64,000 bases of DNA, from the NCBI RefSeq assembly GCF_037138995.1, contig NZ_JBAXHI010000025.1:1-64000 (forward strand). The letters run 5' to 3'. The notes beneath the pieces are model-generated. The model searched no databases and had not been told where the DNA came from. It was given only the letters and a program-made list of their open reading frames with translations. The position numbers and the translations under genes were made by a program. The DNA is from Chlorohelix sp037138995. Lineage in GTDB: Bacteria > Chloroflexota > Chloroflexia > Chloroheliales > Chloroheliaceae. Below are positions 17,489 to 26,784 of the stretch, one piece after another (the first letter of the stretch is position 1; each line of letters begins with the position of its first letter).

Positions 17489-17842
17489 CTATATCGCTAG
17501 AATTTCGGCAAGCAATGCGTCAAGTTTTTCAATAGTAAATGGCTTCAAAAGCCGCCAAAGTCGGGGGATTCCGCCTCCGCCGCTTTGAATTCCGGTCAGA
17601 ACTATCGGCAGATTTATCAGATATAAATCAGAACTCGCTCGCAGTTCTCGCGCCAATTCAGTACCGGTTATATTTGGCATCATCTCATCCACCAGCGCTA
17701 AGTCGGGCTGTTCTTCTCGCACCAAACGGCGAAATTCTTCAGGTTCAAGGGTTGCTAGAGTCTGGTAGCCCAATGATTCTAGCATATCCTTTATAATATC
17801 CAGCATAAATTCCGAGTCATCAATTAATAAAACTTTAGCCAC
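17489..17842 (-). CDS. Single-domain response regulator (CheY-like)
   Basis: 117 aa if started at the GTG at 17842, which gives a normal receiver length; a longer frame runs to 17923. The receiver has acidic DD at residues 8-9, phospho-acceptor D52 (LALVDEMMP), the T switch residue in IVLTG and the invariant lysine in LLKPF. There is no output domain, so it acts by protein-protein contact. A GGGG run between strand 4 and helix 4 is unusual. No kinase is adjacent. Confidence 0.8.
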   Translation of the reverse strand: MAKVLLIDDSEFMLDIIKDMLESLGYQTLATLEPEEFRRLVREEQPDLALVDEMMPNITGTELARELRASSDLYLINLPIVLTGIQSGGGGIPRLWRLLKPFTIEKLDALLAEILAI

Positions 17843-18074
17843 TTTTAATCTTTCTTTCCTCTCAATCCATAAAATCCCATTATATTTCGCCTGATTATAA
17901 ACTGAGTCTGATTTATCCCGCAATTTTAATTGAAGAAGCAGTGCCGGTTCGTTTGTGTTAATTTTAGAACTGCGGGCTGATACTACGGCGGAACGGAGCG
18001 TATGACTTGCACCCTCCTTTCTGACCTTGCCCCACTTTTACATTTTGAGGCTTTTGCTCTATACTTCTAGGCAA

Positions 18075-19682
18075 ATGGAACTAAAAATATACAATGCGCG
18101 TAGCCGCCACAAAGAAAATTTGCCTGACCGCAACGGTCTAATAAAGCTTTATGTACCCGCCGCTTTGCTTGAGGACAGGCGTACTCCCGCAGCCTTGCGT
18201 TTGAGTTGCCTGTTGGATTGGCTTGGGAAGGCTTTACAGAGAAAACGCTTGAAACTTGAGCGTGTTAGTGAAGCTGATGCCACCGATTGCCACCTCATAA
18301 CGGAAGAAGAAGAACGCAAACAGGCGGCTTTTACACTACTGCTCGGCGCACCTGACCCTGCTATAAACCCCGGCGACCTGACAGGATTCAGTCCCGCCGA
18401 GTTGCGCTATTGGCTGGCTTCAACCCATTATCGCGATACTATGCCCCCCCTACGCGCTCTTACCGATTCGGCTAACGCTTTAGAAAGGTTGCAAAGTTTG
18501 ATTTTGCGCCTGAAAGCTCAGAATACAAACGGCGCGGTTGCTGAAGGTGGCAAAGCCTTTGCCTTAATCGAAGAGTGGCGCAAACGCTTTTTCGAGCAAA
18601 TCGCCGATGACCTGAACTTGCCCCGCGCTCTGACGGTGCTATGGGCAATGCTGCTGCAAAGCGATTTGGACGATGCCTCCCGCTTGCGTTTGTTGGCTGA
18701 GTTTGACCGCGTGCTTGGTTTTGAACTGGGGCTAGATAATCCTGCGTCTGTCGAACCGAAAAAAGAGCCAACCCGTTATCCGGAGAAGAAGCCCAAGAAT
18801 CCGGTTACGGGCAGAGAAGGGGCAAAAGGCACGCCCCGTATGAGCGATTCCAAAAACAAGCCTTTCGAGAAAAAGCAACAGCATAGAGAAGAAGTACAGA
18901 AAGAGGAACCGGGCGGCTTGTTACGCCTCAAGAACAGTCGCATAGTGCGCTCTTTCTTGCGCGAGGAAGACCGCTTCGATTTTACGGTGTGTCTGGTATC
19001 GCGCCAGAATTTGCCTGAGCTAAAAATCACCCTGAACAGTTTGCTGGCACAGGTCATCAACTCGAAGCGTAAGGTTGAGATTATTGTGGTGGATTTGAAC
19101 GGCGCAGATGAGACAACCGCATATCTTCAAACTCTCAACACTTCTTACCGCAATTTTCGTGCGCTTTTCGCGGAGGATTTGGGCTTAGCAGCAGCCCGCA
19201 ATATTGCTTTCCGGCAAGCTCGCGGACGTTGGTTGTTGCTGCTCGAACCGGGCTTGAAACTGAAAGGCGACTTGTTTGACGCGCTCTACCAACGCCTTTA
19301 CACTATGGAAGAATACGCCCTCTACGGTTTGGCAGGTTTGAAGCTCGAACGGCAGGCTGGAAAAGCGGTAGGGCTGTGCCTTGCTAACGCGCAACCCGAT
19401 GCGCTTGAAGGCAGCTTTTTGTGCTTCCGTCGCGTGTTGGTTGAGGACGAATTGGGTTTTATGGACGAGCATTTTCGCCACCCCTACGCTCTTGAAGCCG
19501 ATTATTCCTACAATTTTAAGGATAAAGGCTTTGGACTGATGATTTTGCCAGAAATAGAAACGCTGCTAGAACGCATCCAACCGCTTGGCACTCCCCCTTA
19601 TTATGGGTTTAGCCCCGAAGAAGAAGAACGCCAGCGTCGCAAAAACTGGGAATTATTCCTCAGAAGCTGGAATCTGGAGTAG
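18075..19682 (+). CDS. Chimera of degenerate cysteinyl-tRNA synthetase and degenerate family 2 glycosyltransferase
   Basis: 535 aa from the ATG at 18075. Residues 1-75 follow the CysS N-terminus (MELKIYNARSRHKE; KLYV), but the CGPT zinc site and the HIGH motif are lost. Most of the catalytic core is missing. Residues 105-145 match the part after KMSKS (FSPAELRYWLASTHYRDTM). Residues 160-220 match the DALR domain (DDLNLPRALTVLW, LLAEFDRVLG). After a charged, P/K-rich linker (223-298), residues 300-535 resemble a GT-A domain (LGLAAARNIAFRQARG, GSFLCFRR), with the DxD replaced by EPG at 391-393. Both halves look catalytically dead. Its role is unknown, perhaps RNA- or glycan-binding (inference). 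Confidence 0.7.
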   Translation: MELKIYNARSRHKENLPDRNGLIKLYVPAALLEDRRTPAALRLSCLLDWLGKALQRKRLKLERVSEADATDCHLITEEEERKQAAFTLLLGAPDPAINPGDLTGFSPAELRYWLASTHYRDTMPPLRALTDSANALERLQSLILRLKAQNTNGAVAEGGKAFALIEEWRKRFFEQIADDLNLPRALTVLWAMLLQSDLDDASRLRLLAEFDRVLGFELGLDNPASVEPKKEPTRYPEKKPKNPVTGREGAKGTPRMSDSKNKPFEKKQQHREEVQKEEPGGLLRLKNSRIVRSFLREEDRFDFTVCLVSRQNLPELKITLNSLLAQVINSKRKVEIIVVDLNGADETTAYLQTLNTSYRNFRALFAEDLGLAAARNIAFRQARGRWLLLLEPGLKLKGDLFDALYQRLYTMEEYALYGLAGLKLERQAGKAVGLCLANAQPDALEGSFLCFRRVLVEDELGFMDEHFRHPYALEADYSYNFKDKGFGLMILPEIETLLERIQPLGTPPYYGFSPEEEERQRRKNWELFLRSWNLE

Positions 19683-19937
19683 AATCCGATTTACATGTTT
19701 TCAATCGGCTATTTGACGCTATAATTCTTACTATATATTAGCAAACATTTCAGAGTCATTTAATAGTTATTTAACACTTATAGACCCAAAACTCGGTTAT
19801 AATCCTTGCTAAGGATGCCAGCTTCGCAGGTAGTTCTTTTCATATTCAATTTTTAACCCGGAGACTCGTTGCAGGCGAGCCTCTCGGCGTTTGTTCCGGT
19901 CTTACTTCTCAAAATAAAATAACACCGGGTGCGGTAT
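19683..19937. other. Intergenic region upstream of the membrane protein and FtsH-like operon
   Basis: A consensus -10 TATAAT at 19798-19803 points to the plus strand; no convincing -35 box was found at normal spacing. No gene is seen. Confidence 0.35.
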
Positions 19938-20522
19938 ATGTTACTTTTCCGCGTATTTGGTCGTTTACTTACCCGTTTTTTTGGCGGGTTAGGTCGCTTC
20001 ACCATAGGGATATTCAAGTTTATCGGTCGCCATGAAACGATTCTAGGCGGGGCGGTAATTATTGCGGTTGTGGTGGGCGGCATTTGGTTGCTTATAACAG
20101 TTTTCAATATAAATATAGTAGTAGGCGACCCCCAGACGGTAGTAAGTAAGAACGCTTCTACTCAAGCTTCTGCCGCATCTCCAAAAATAAATACCACCAA
20201 CGCGCCACAGATTACTGAAGCTTTTATGCGCGGTCAGATTTATCTCAATGCCGATGATATATGGAATTCGTTAGATGCTCAACTCCAAAACCAGCTTGCT
20301 CAGGTGGGCAGGGGCAAAGATTACTTTGTGCGACAATTTGTCCAGTTTAAAGAACGAGGCATGCAATACCAAGAATACCGTTATATCGGTGGTTTTGATG
20401 GCGGGAATGGGCAGACCATACATTTCTATGTTGCACGATATTTAGATAATAATAAGAAAATGATAGATGAGCCTTTTACCCTTGTTGTGGCTGGGCAAGG
20501 CAAAATAATCGCCTTTAATTAA
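19938..20522 (+). CDS. Membrane-anchored protein with one helical repeat, paralogue of the next gene
   Basis: 194 aa from the ATG at 19938. The GTG three codons earlier is less likely, because the chosen start aligns with that of the downstream paralogue (MLLFRVFGRLLTRFFGGLGR versus MIFKIVGRITIRFFRGLGR). A basic, aromatic amphipathic N-terminus is followed by a transmembrane helix (about 36-58) and an extracytoplasmic part. That part holds a single copy of the NADDIWNSL helix plus beta-strand unit found four times in the next protein. The fold may be NTF2/DUF3887-like (inference). It is first in the operon with the FtsH-like protease. Confidence 0.6.
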   Translation: MLLFRVFGRLLTRFFGGLGRFTIGIFKFIGRHETILGGAVIIAVVVGGIWLLITVFNINIVVGDPQTVVSKNASTQASAASPKINTTNAPQITEAFMRGQIYLNADDIWNSLDAQLQNQLAQVGRGKDYFVRQFVQFKERGMQYQEYRYIGGFDGGNGQTIHFYVARYLDNNKKMIDEPFTLVVAGQGKIIAFN

Positions 20523-20547
20523 TTTTCGCATAAGGGGTAGTTCACTT

Positions 20548-22395
20548 ATGATATTTAAAATAGTTGGTCGTATTACAATCCGTTTCTTTCGGGGCTTAGG
20601 ACGGATGACCATAAATACCGGGCGGTTTACTACGCGCCATCCGGTGGGTAGTTTCTTTATTATAGCTTTCCTATCGGCAGCAATCACTTTGCTTGTTTCG
20701 ACCAATTTTTTGAATATTGCCAGCGCAGATAATTCCAGTTCACTATTTCGTAACGCCGATGGGGTGACAGGTACGGCGCGGGAGTCTAGCGTGCAGACGC
20801 TAAAAGGGCTTGCCGCTTACAACGCCTCTCAGATGTGGCAGGGCTTTAACGAGGACTACCGCCAGACCCTTGCCCGTAATGGGGTTGACCAAGCGCGTTT
20901 GCAACAACTGTTGGATGAGGCTAAAAAACCCTCCCAAGATAGCGGCAATGCGATTGTGTATGAATATTTTACTTGGCAAGGCTTTGGAGAATTGCGGGAC
21001 GGTAGCGGTAAAGCCGATGTCTTTGAGGCTACTCTGAAGGTCGGCGCAACTGAAACCAAAACGCATTATGCTTTGAAGGTGGATGCTAAAGACCGTATCC
21101 GCGATATTATGAGCGATGACTCGCAGATGTCCAAAACTCTGTTTTTCACCACTGTGCGGAGCGCAAACCCGCTAGTAAAGCCGGGTGAAGGCAGTATCCA
21201 TTTGCTGCTAGGTCTTTCCAAAAGTGACGCGAAAGAAGTTTGGGTGGCGCTTTCTGATGATTACCGCCAGCAATTAACTGAATCTGGCGTGGATCAGGCG
21301 ATAATACAGGCGGCTTTTGACAAGCTCAAGAGCGATACTAACGCCTCTAATTACGATCATTTCACTTTGCGCGGCAATCAAACCGATACCACCTCTACTT
21401 CGACAATTGAACAATATGCTGCATACATGAAAAATAGTGCCACCCCGCAATTTACTTATACTATCGGTCTTGATATGAGCGGGCGTGTGGCGCAAATAAC
21501 CAGCAACGACCCTTTGATGCAAGCGATTTTTCTCGAATCGTTGGTGCGTAGCTCCGATGCAACGCTCAAGCCGCGCAGCGCAGGGGTACAGGTTTTGCAG
21601 GGCATTTCAAAATTCAATGCTAAACTCATTTGGAACGGGTTGAGCAATGCCTACAAGAAGGCTCTAACCGCCGATGGCTTTACCCAAACTAGCATGCAAA
21701 CCGCGATTGATAGTGCGGTTAAGGAACTTGATATAATCGGCGAGAAACCGCAATATACCCGCTTTGAACTGGCTCAGACCGGGCAAACCCGCGATACCGG
21801 TTCAAACGCCGAGATGTACAACGTTAGCTATAAAGTAAATGGGCGCGAAACCTCCACCGTGTTTGTGGTGAAGTACGATAGCAACGATATGGTTGCCGAA
21901 ATTGTGTCGCAAGACCCTATCGTTAGCGCGGCTCTTCGCAGACCCTCAAATAGCGCTACCCTGCCGCAAACCGGTTCGGAATTGCTCTCTCCTAGCTTTG
22001 TCGCAGAGCGGTTGATGTCAGGCTTAACCTCCTTTGACTCCAAAAAAATCTGGGCTTCTTTCAGCGCAAGTTACCAGAAAGCGTTGAGCGTGAAGGGAAT
22101 TTCCCCCACCACTATGGCAGCCGAGATGAATAATTATAAAACCGATGCTGCCAGCCAGAATATCAAGCTGAGTTATGTGGGTTACAGCTTTGTTAGCGGC
22201 AAGAGCTATCCTGCCGGAAATGCTGAAGCCAAATATTCTGCCACGCTTCAATACGATGACCGCGCCGATCAATATGATTATCTAATAATTTTGGATGGCA
22301 GCGGTAAAATACAGGCAATTACCACCTCCGACCCTATTCTGAGCGCAATGTTAGGACGCATTCAGAGTAATGGGATGCAGAATACTATTCCTTAA
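20548..22395 (+). CDS. Membrane-anchored protein with four repeats
   Basis: 615 aa. The N-terminus is paralogous to the upstream gene (RFFRGLGRMTI) and is followed by one transmembrane helix (about 35-57). Four repeats of about 130 residues follow. Each starts with a helix of the pattern L.GL..(Y/F).(A/S)..(M/I)W..(F/L)...Y...L...G, near residues 87, 221, 353 and 496. Each ends with a beta-rich half and a D/N-DP or DD motif (SNDPLM, SQDPIV, TSDPIL). The repeats probably face outside the cytoplasm. The function is unknown; the operon position suggests a partner or substrate-handling subunit for the FtsH-like protease (inference). Confidence 0.6.
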   Translation: MIFKIVGRITIRFFRGLGRMTINTGRFTTRHPVGSFFIIAFLSAAITLLVSTNFLNIASADNSSSLFRNADGVTGTARESSVQTLKGLAAYNASQMWQGFNEDYRQTLARNGVDQARLQQLLDEAKKPSQDSGNAIVYEYFTWQGFGELRDGSGKADVFEATLKVGATETKTHYALKVDAKDRIRDIMSDDSQMSKTLFFTTVRSANPLVKPGEGSIHLLLGLSKSDAKEVWVALSDDYRQQLTESGVDQAIIQAAFDKLKSDTNASNYDHFTLRGNQTDTTSTSTIEQYAAYMKNSATPQFTYTIGLDMSGRVAQITSNDPLMQAIFLESLVRSSDATLKPRSAGVQVLQGISKFNAKLIWNGLSNAYKKALTADGFTQTSMQTAIDSAVKELDIIGEKPQYTRFELAQTGQTRDTGSNAEMYNVSYKVNGRETSTVFVVKYDSNDMVAEIVSQDPIVSAALRRPSNSATLPQTGSELLSPSFVAERLMSGLTSFDSKKIWASFSASYQKALSVKGISPTTMAAEMNNYKTDAASQNIKLSYVGYSFVSGKSYPAGNAEAKYSATLQYDDRADQYDYLIILDGSGKIQAITTSDPILSAMLGRIQSNGMQNTIP

Positions 22396-22430
22396 TGGTT
22401 TAAATACAAGGAAGTAACGAGGATTAATTC

Positions 22431-24449
22431 ATGGAGAATTTACGCAGTAAACGTCGCCCCGTAACTCGTAAGGACGAGGTGGACGAAGCGATAGAGCGAA
22501 TGGGGAGGAAGGTAAAATTCAACCCCCTTCGCCAGCACTTAGGCTCATGGATTGCGCTAACCTTGCTGGTGTTGCTTATCTGGAACTTCCTGTTCCCGAT
22601 ATATAGCCAGAGCGGGTTTGCCGGAATTTCGCAGACAATCGTCCAGTTGGCTTTCCAATTGGCTTTTGCTGCCATATTCGCGCTTTTCCAGATTTACATA
22701 ATGTTCTTTGCCATTGCTCGCCCTCGTACATTTTGGCTCAAGCCGGGTGAAACCGGCATATCCTTCCAAGATTACAAAGGCAATCCGCAAGTGCTGGAAA
22801 TGGCGCGTGAAGTGGTGCTTTTGCTGAAGGGGGCGCGTGAATTTAAAGAAATGGGCGGCGAGGTCATTCGCGGTTTGTTGCTGGAAGGCGACCCCGGCGT
22901 AGGTAAATCCTATCTGGCGCAAGCAATCGCTACCGAAGCGGGTTTGCCCTTCGGCTATTGCTCTGCCGCTAGTTTGCAAAGCCCCTTTGTAGCGGGTGGT
23001 ATGTTGAGCATCAAAGCCCTGTACAAAAAAGCCAATAAACTATCAGATCAATACGGCGCTTGCATCCTCTTTTTGGATGAAATTGATGCTATCGGGCAGA
23101 AACGTGCCGGACAGCAGCAGGGCGGTATGGGTATGGGCATGGGTGGTATGATGGGCGGCATGGGCAGCGGTTTGATTAACGAACTGCTGGTGCAAATGGA
23201 TCCGCCACCTGTGCATGACTCAATGTCCCGTAAATTCCTGCGCTGGCTCGGTATTGATTTTAAAGCCAAAAAAGCGGTGCGAAAAAATGTATTAACCATT
23301 GGTGCGACCAACTTGGTAGAAACTCTGGACGAAGCCTTGCTGCGCCCCGGTCGCTTTGACCGCAAGATTAAGGTTGACTTGCCGGATGCGGATGGTCGCC
23401 GTGAGATTATTGAGTATTACCTCGACAAGGTAAACCACGAAAATATCCCTATGAGCAAAGTGGTATCCCAGACTATTGGCTATACCCCTGTATCTATCCG
23501 GTACGTCATTAACGAAGCGGTGGTACGCGCTCACTTTGACGGACGCGATGCGATTACCTACAAGGATATACTCGCTGCCCGCGATTTGTTCGAGGTTGGT
23601 CTTCGCATGCCTATTCGCAGCATGTCTTACGAGGAGAAACGGCGCATCGCTTACCATGAAGTTGGGCATGCGGTAGCACAGGTGTTGTTGAACCCTCATG
23701 AAGATTTGGTAAAATTGACTATCATTCGACACGGCGGGGCGTTGGGCTTTATGCAGCCCAAACCCAAAGAAGAACGCTATACCCTTACCAAAGATGAAAT
23801 TGAAGCCGATATTCAGGTAAGCCTTGGAAGCCGCGCTGCCGAAGAACTTTTCCTGAACACGGCAATGACCGGTTTCAGCGGCGACCTTGCCAATGCTACC
23901 CAACGCGCAATTTTGTATTGTAACCTCGTTGGTATGAACGGGCATCTTTCATCTTCGCAAGTGTTGGGCGAGCAGGCTGTATCGGTGCAGGAAATTGAAG
24001 CTTTCCTCCAGAATCAGTATCGCCGGGTGAAAACTCTGTTGTCGTCAAACGCTGACATGTGCCACGCGCTGGCGGAAGCATTAATCCAGCGTGAGGAAAT
24101 GCTAGGCGATGAGGTGCTGGAAATCGTCAATCGCTTTACCGCCGTATTGACCAATGATGCGAGGCAACTTGGTTTCCGCCTTTCTAAAATGGGCAAACAC
24201 GCCGGACTTGAGCAATACGGCGGGATGTACGCTGAAGGTAAGAAAGCGGCTACCGGAACGGATGATGAGCTTATTTCTACCCCAAGCCAGCCCGTTACAG
24301 TTGAGGCAGATGAGGATGACTCGATATTTCCCGGAGTAGCGGCTTACTCTGCCAAAAACCGAAACGTGGTCAAAGGTGAGGTAATTCCGGCGCAAAAACC
24401 TATTAGCCCGTACACAGACGAGGATGATTTCTTGCCGAGTAAATGGTAA
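22431..24449 (+). CDS. FtsH-like membrane AAA+ metalloprotease
   Basis: 672 aa. Two closely spaced transmembrane helices (about 39-59 and 68-97) lack the usual periplasmic domain between them. Walker A is GDPGVGKS (153-160), the pore loop is FVAGG (186-190), Walker B is ILFLDE (212-217), and the arginine region is RPGRFDRK. The M41 protease has HEVGH (409-413) with the third zinc ligand D485 in SGDLANAT. Residues 231-247 are a Met/Gly-rich insertion after Walker B, and residues about 259-285 are a second insertion. It degrades membrane or unfolded proteins using ATP. It differs from canonical FtsH enough that I give no symbol. Confidence 0.88.
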   Translation: MENLRSKRRPVTRKDEVDEAIERMGRKVKFNPLRQHLGSWIALTLLVLLIWNFLFPIYSQSGFAGISQTIVQLAFQLAFAAIFALFQIYIMFFAIARPRTFWLKPGETGISFQDYKGNPQVLEMAREVVLLLKGAREFKEMGGEVIRGLLLEGDPGVGKSYLAQAIATEAGLPFGYCSAASLQSPFVAGGMLSIKALYKKANKLSDQYGACILFLDEIDAIGQKRAGQQQGGMGMGMGGMMGGMGSGLINELLVQMDPPPVHDSMSRKFLRWLGIDFKAKKAVRKNVLTIGATNLVETLDEALLRPGRFDRKIKVDLPDADGRREIIEYYLDKVNHENIPMSKVVSQTIGYTPVSIRYVINEAVVRAHFDGRDAITYKDILAARDLFEVGLRMPIRSMSYEEKRRIAYHEVGHAVAQVLLNPHEDLVKLTIIRHGGALGFMQPKPKEERYTLTKDEIEADIQVSLGSRAAEELFLNTAMTGFSGDLANATQRAILYCNLVGMNGHLSSSQVLGEQAVSVQEIEAFLQNQYRRVKTLLSSNADMCHALAEALIQREEMLGDEVLEIVNRFTAVLTNDARQLGFRLSKMGKHAGLEQYGGMYAEGKKAATGTDDELISTPSQPVTVEADEDDSIFPGVAAYSAKNRNVVKGEVIPAQKPISPYTDEDDFLPSKW

Positions 24450-24479
24450 AGCGTAGTCGCTAAGCTAGAAATTCGCGAT

Positions 24480-24514
24480 TCCCTTTCCCGTAAAATCGGG
24501 AGAGGGGATTTTTT
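24480..24514 (+). terminator. Intrinsic terminator after the FtsH-like gene
   Basis: TCCCTTTCCCG and CGGGAGAGGGGA form a stem with a one-base bulge around TAAAAT, followed by six T. It closes the three-gene operon that starts at 19938. Confidence 0.85.
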
Positions 24515-24911
24515 AGGAGAGCTTGCACTGGCTCTTATAGGTCACGCGAGTGTTACCAAAGGCAGGGTAAAAAAGCTAGTAAAGATTTAAACAAACTACT
24601 GTTTGGTAGTTCAGGTTACAGCGACTAGCCCTCTTTAGTGTTAACTTCTACTATAATAGTTTGAATCGGGAACTACTTTATTTCGCGCTACCTTTATCCG
24701 ATTTAGCACAAAAAGCTTTAGCAGTCCCTTGTTGCTAACAGGCAATTTAAGGAATTAAAAGGAGCAAGAATTGAGAAGTAAAAACTTCCCCTTTAGTAGC
24801 TATTTTGTTGATGGTAGTTACTGCGATACACTCGCAGCCTGTGGTGACAATAATCGAGTAATGTAATCAAAAAGGCGGTGGTGTAGCTAACTGCGCCACT
24901 GTAATTATCAA
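24515..24911. other. Intergenic region upstream of the dppB-like gene
   Basis: About 400 bp without a credible gene. A plus-strand TATAAT at 24652-24657 may be a -10 box, leaving a leader of about 250 nt, but no good -35 box was found. No substrate-binding protein gene is present here. Confidence 0.35.
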
Positions 24912-25835
24912 ATGAATTTTGTATTGCGACGTATTTTGTTTTTCATTCCGGCTCTGCTGGGTGTGGTCATTGTAACCTTTATTATTGGAAGGCTTGCACC
25001 TGGTGACCCATTCCAACAATTGATTGGGCTTGGCGTTGATAATGAGACAATTGCGGAGTTGCGTCACCATTATGGTTTTGACCAACCGCTGTGGCTGCAA
25101 CTCTTTACCTATTTGGGCAACCTAGCGCAGGGCGACCTCGGTATTTCCTTTGCCAAAGCCAATATGCGGGTAGTTGATATAATACAAATGAGCATAGGTC
25201 CTACCTTATTGGTGGGTGTGCTATCCATAACGCTTGGCTCGCTTATGGGTGTTTGGTTCGGGTTATGGAGTGCGCTCCGGCGTGGAAAGCTCGCGGACAA
25301 GGTTATAACGGCGGCGGTTAGCTTTTTTGGCGCAATGCCCGGTTTTGTGTTATCCTATTTTATGATTTGGGGCATGGCAGTAGGTTTAAAATGGTTACCG
25401 CCGGGCGGGTGGGGCAAACCGGAAAATATCATAATGCCTGTAATAGTGGCAGCTTTAGCTCCGGCAGCCTTTGTTGCGCGGGTGTGTCGCTCCTCAATGG
25501 TGGAAGTGCTGCGGCAGGAATATGTGACGGTGGCGCGTGCGAAAGGGTTATCGCCTTTCCATATAATGCGCTGGCATGTCCTGAAAAATGGCTTTATTCC
25601 GGTTATTACTGTTATTGGTCCGTTGGCGGGACGTTCCATTACCGGGCTTTTCTTCGTTGAGAGAATCTTCGGTATTCCGGGTCTTACCAGCCTGACCATT
25701 GATTCAATTCCTTCGCGGGATTACTCGGTTATACAAGCTTCTACGTTAATGCTGGCTACTATTTTTATTATCATAAACTTGCTGGTGGACATCTTGAATA
25801 CGATGATCGACCCGCGTACCAGAAGTATTGGTTAA
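24912..25835 (+). CDS. Peptide/nickel-type ABC transporter permease (DppB/OppB-like)
   Basis: 307 aa. N-terminus RRILFFIPALLGVVIVTFIIGRLAPGDP is typical of DppB, with about six membrane helices. The cytoplasmic EAA-type loop lies around EYVTVARAKGLSPFHIMRWHVLKN, the coupling site for the ATPase. The C-terminal VDILNTMIDPRTR matches the family end. The next gene is the partner permease. No binding protein or ATPase gene is adjacent, so the importer must draw those subunits from elsewhere. Confidence 0.9.
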   Translation: MNFVLRRILFFIPALLGVVIVTFIIGRLAPGDPFQQLIGLGVDNETIAELRHHYGFDQPLWLQLFTYLGNLAQGDLGISFAKANMRVVDIIQMSIGPTLLVGVLSITLGSLMGVWFGLWSALRRGKLADKVITAAVSFFGAMPGFVLSYFMIWGMAVGLKWLPPGGWGKPENIIMPVIVAALAPAAFVARVCRSSMVEVLRQEYVTVARAKGLSPFHIMRWHVLKNGFIPVITVIGPLAGRSITGLFFVERIFGIPGLTSLTIDSIPSRDYSVIQASTLMLATIFIIINLLVDILNTMIDPRTRSIG

Positions 25836-25839
25836 TTTT

Positions 25840-26745
25840 ATGTCAACAGTTGAGCTAAACTCGCAGGAGCAAAATCCATACCTTACTAAGGCAATGCCGG
25901 ATGAGTTTCCTTTACTCAAGAAACGGCAAAAGACATGGTTCGGGCGTAAGCGAGATATGTTGGTACTTTTTAGCCTACTTTTTATCTTTGTGATTCTTAT
26001 TTGCGCTATTTTCGCCGACCAGATTTCTCCGTATCGTCCAGAATATCAGGAACGCGGTAAAGGGGTAGCATGGCAAGACCCTTCTGCGACACATTGGCTC
26101 GGTACTGATGGGTTGGGGCGCGATTTTCTGAGTCGCTTGATTCATGGAGCGAGAGTAACAGTTGTGCTGGCAGTCGGGGTGACAGTCTTTCAGCTTTCCA
26201 TTGGTTTGACGTTGGGCGTGCTTTCTGGCTTCTTCGGCGGGTGGACGGATTTTATTATTATGCGTGTCGCCGATTTGCTATATGCTTTCCCCGGCTTGCT
26301 TTTGATTATATTGGTGGTCAGTGTGGTGGATACCCTTCCAAGAATTCTGACCGCGTTTATTGTTATCACCTTGATTAGCTGGCCCGATGTTACACGCCTT
26401 ACACGCGCTCAAGTGCTTTCCCTGAAACAGCGCGAGTTTGTAGATTCGGCGCGTGTTATGGGGGCATCTTCGCGCCATATAATAATCAAGCATTTGTTCC
26501 CCAACTTTATCCGCCCAATTGCGGCGTTGGTTCCGCTTGGTATGGCACTTGTAATCTTGAGCGAGTCAAGCCTGAGCTTTCTGGGGTTAGGTGTCCAACC
26601 TCCGGGGGCAAGTTGGGGCAATATGATTAACGAAGTAGGGGTACATTTCAGGACAAGTCCTTGGATGATTTTGGCTCCTAGTATGAGTTTGGTTTTTACA
26701 GTGCTATCGCTCAACTATGTTTCTGACTGGTTGCTGGATGAATAA
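25840..26745 (+). CDS. Peptide/nickel-type ABC transporter permease (DppC/OppC-like)
   Basis: 301 aa from the ATG at 25840; a TTG at 25828 would overlap the upstream gene. Typical DppC features are the short cytoplasmic N-terminus, HWLGTDGLGRDFLSRLIHGARV, the EAA loop REFVDSARVMGASSRHIIIKHLFPN, and the late SSLSFLGLGVQPPGASWGNM. It forms a heterodimer with the DppB-like protein encoded just upstream. Confidence 0.9.
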   Translation: MSTVELNSQEQNPYLTKAMPDEFPLLKKRQKTWFGRKRDMLVLFSLLFIFVILICAIFADQISPYRPEYQERGKGVAWQDPSATHWLGTDGLGRDFLSRLIHGARVTVVLAVGVTVFQLSIGLTLGVLSGFFGGWTDFIIMRVADLLYAFPGLLLIILVVSVVDTLPRILTAFIVITLISWPDVTRLTRAQVLSLKQREFVDSARVMGASSRHIIIKHLFPNFIRPIAALVPLGMALVILSESSLSFLGLGVQPPGASWGNMINEVGVHFRTSPWMILAPSMSLVFTVLSLNYVSDWLLDE

Positions 26746-26784
26746 TAAATTTAGACAGCTTACGTTTAAGAGAGGTACTAAAAT

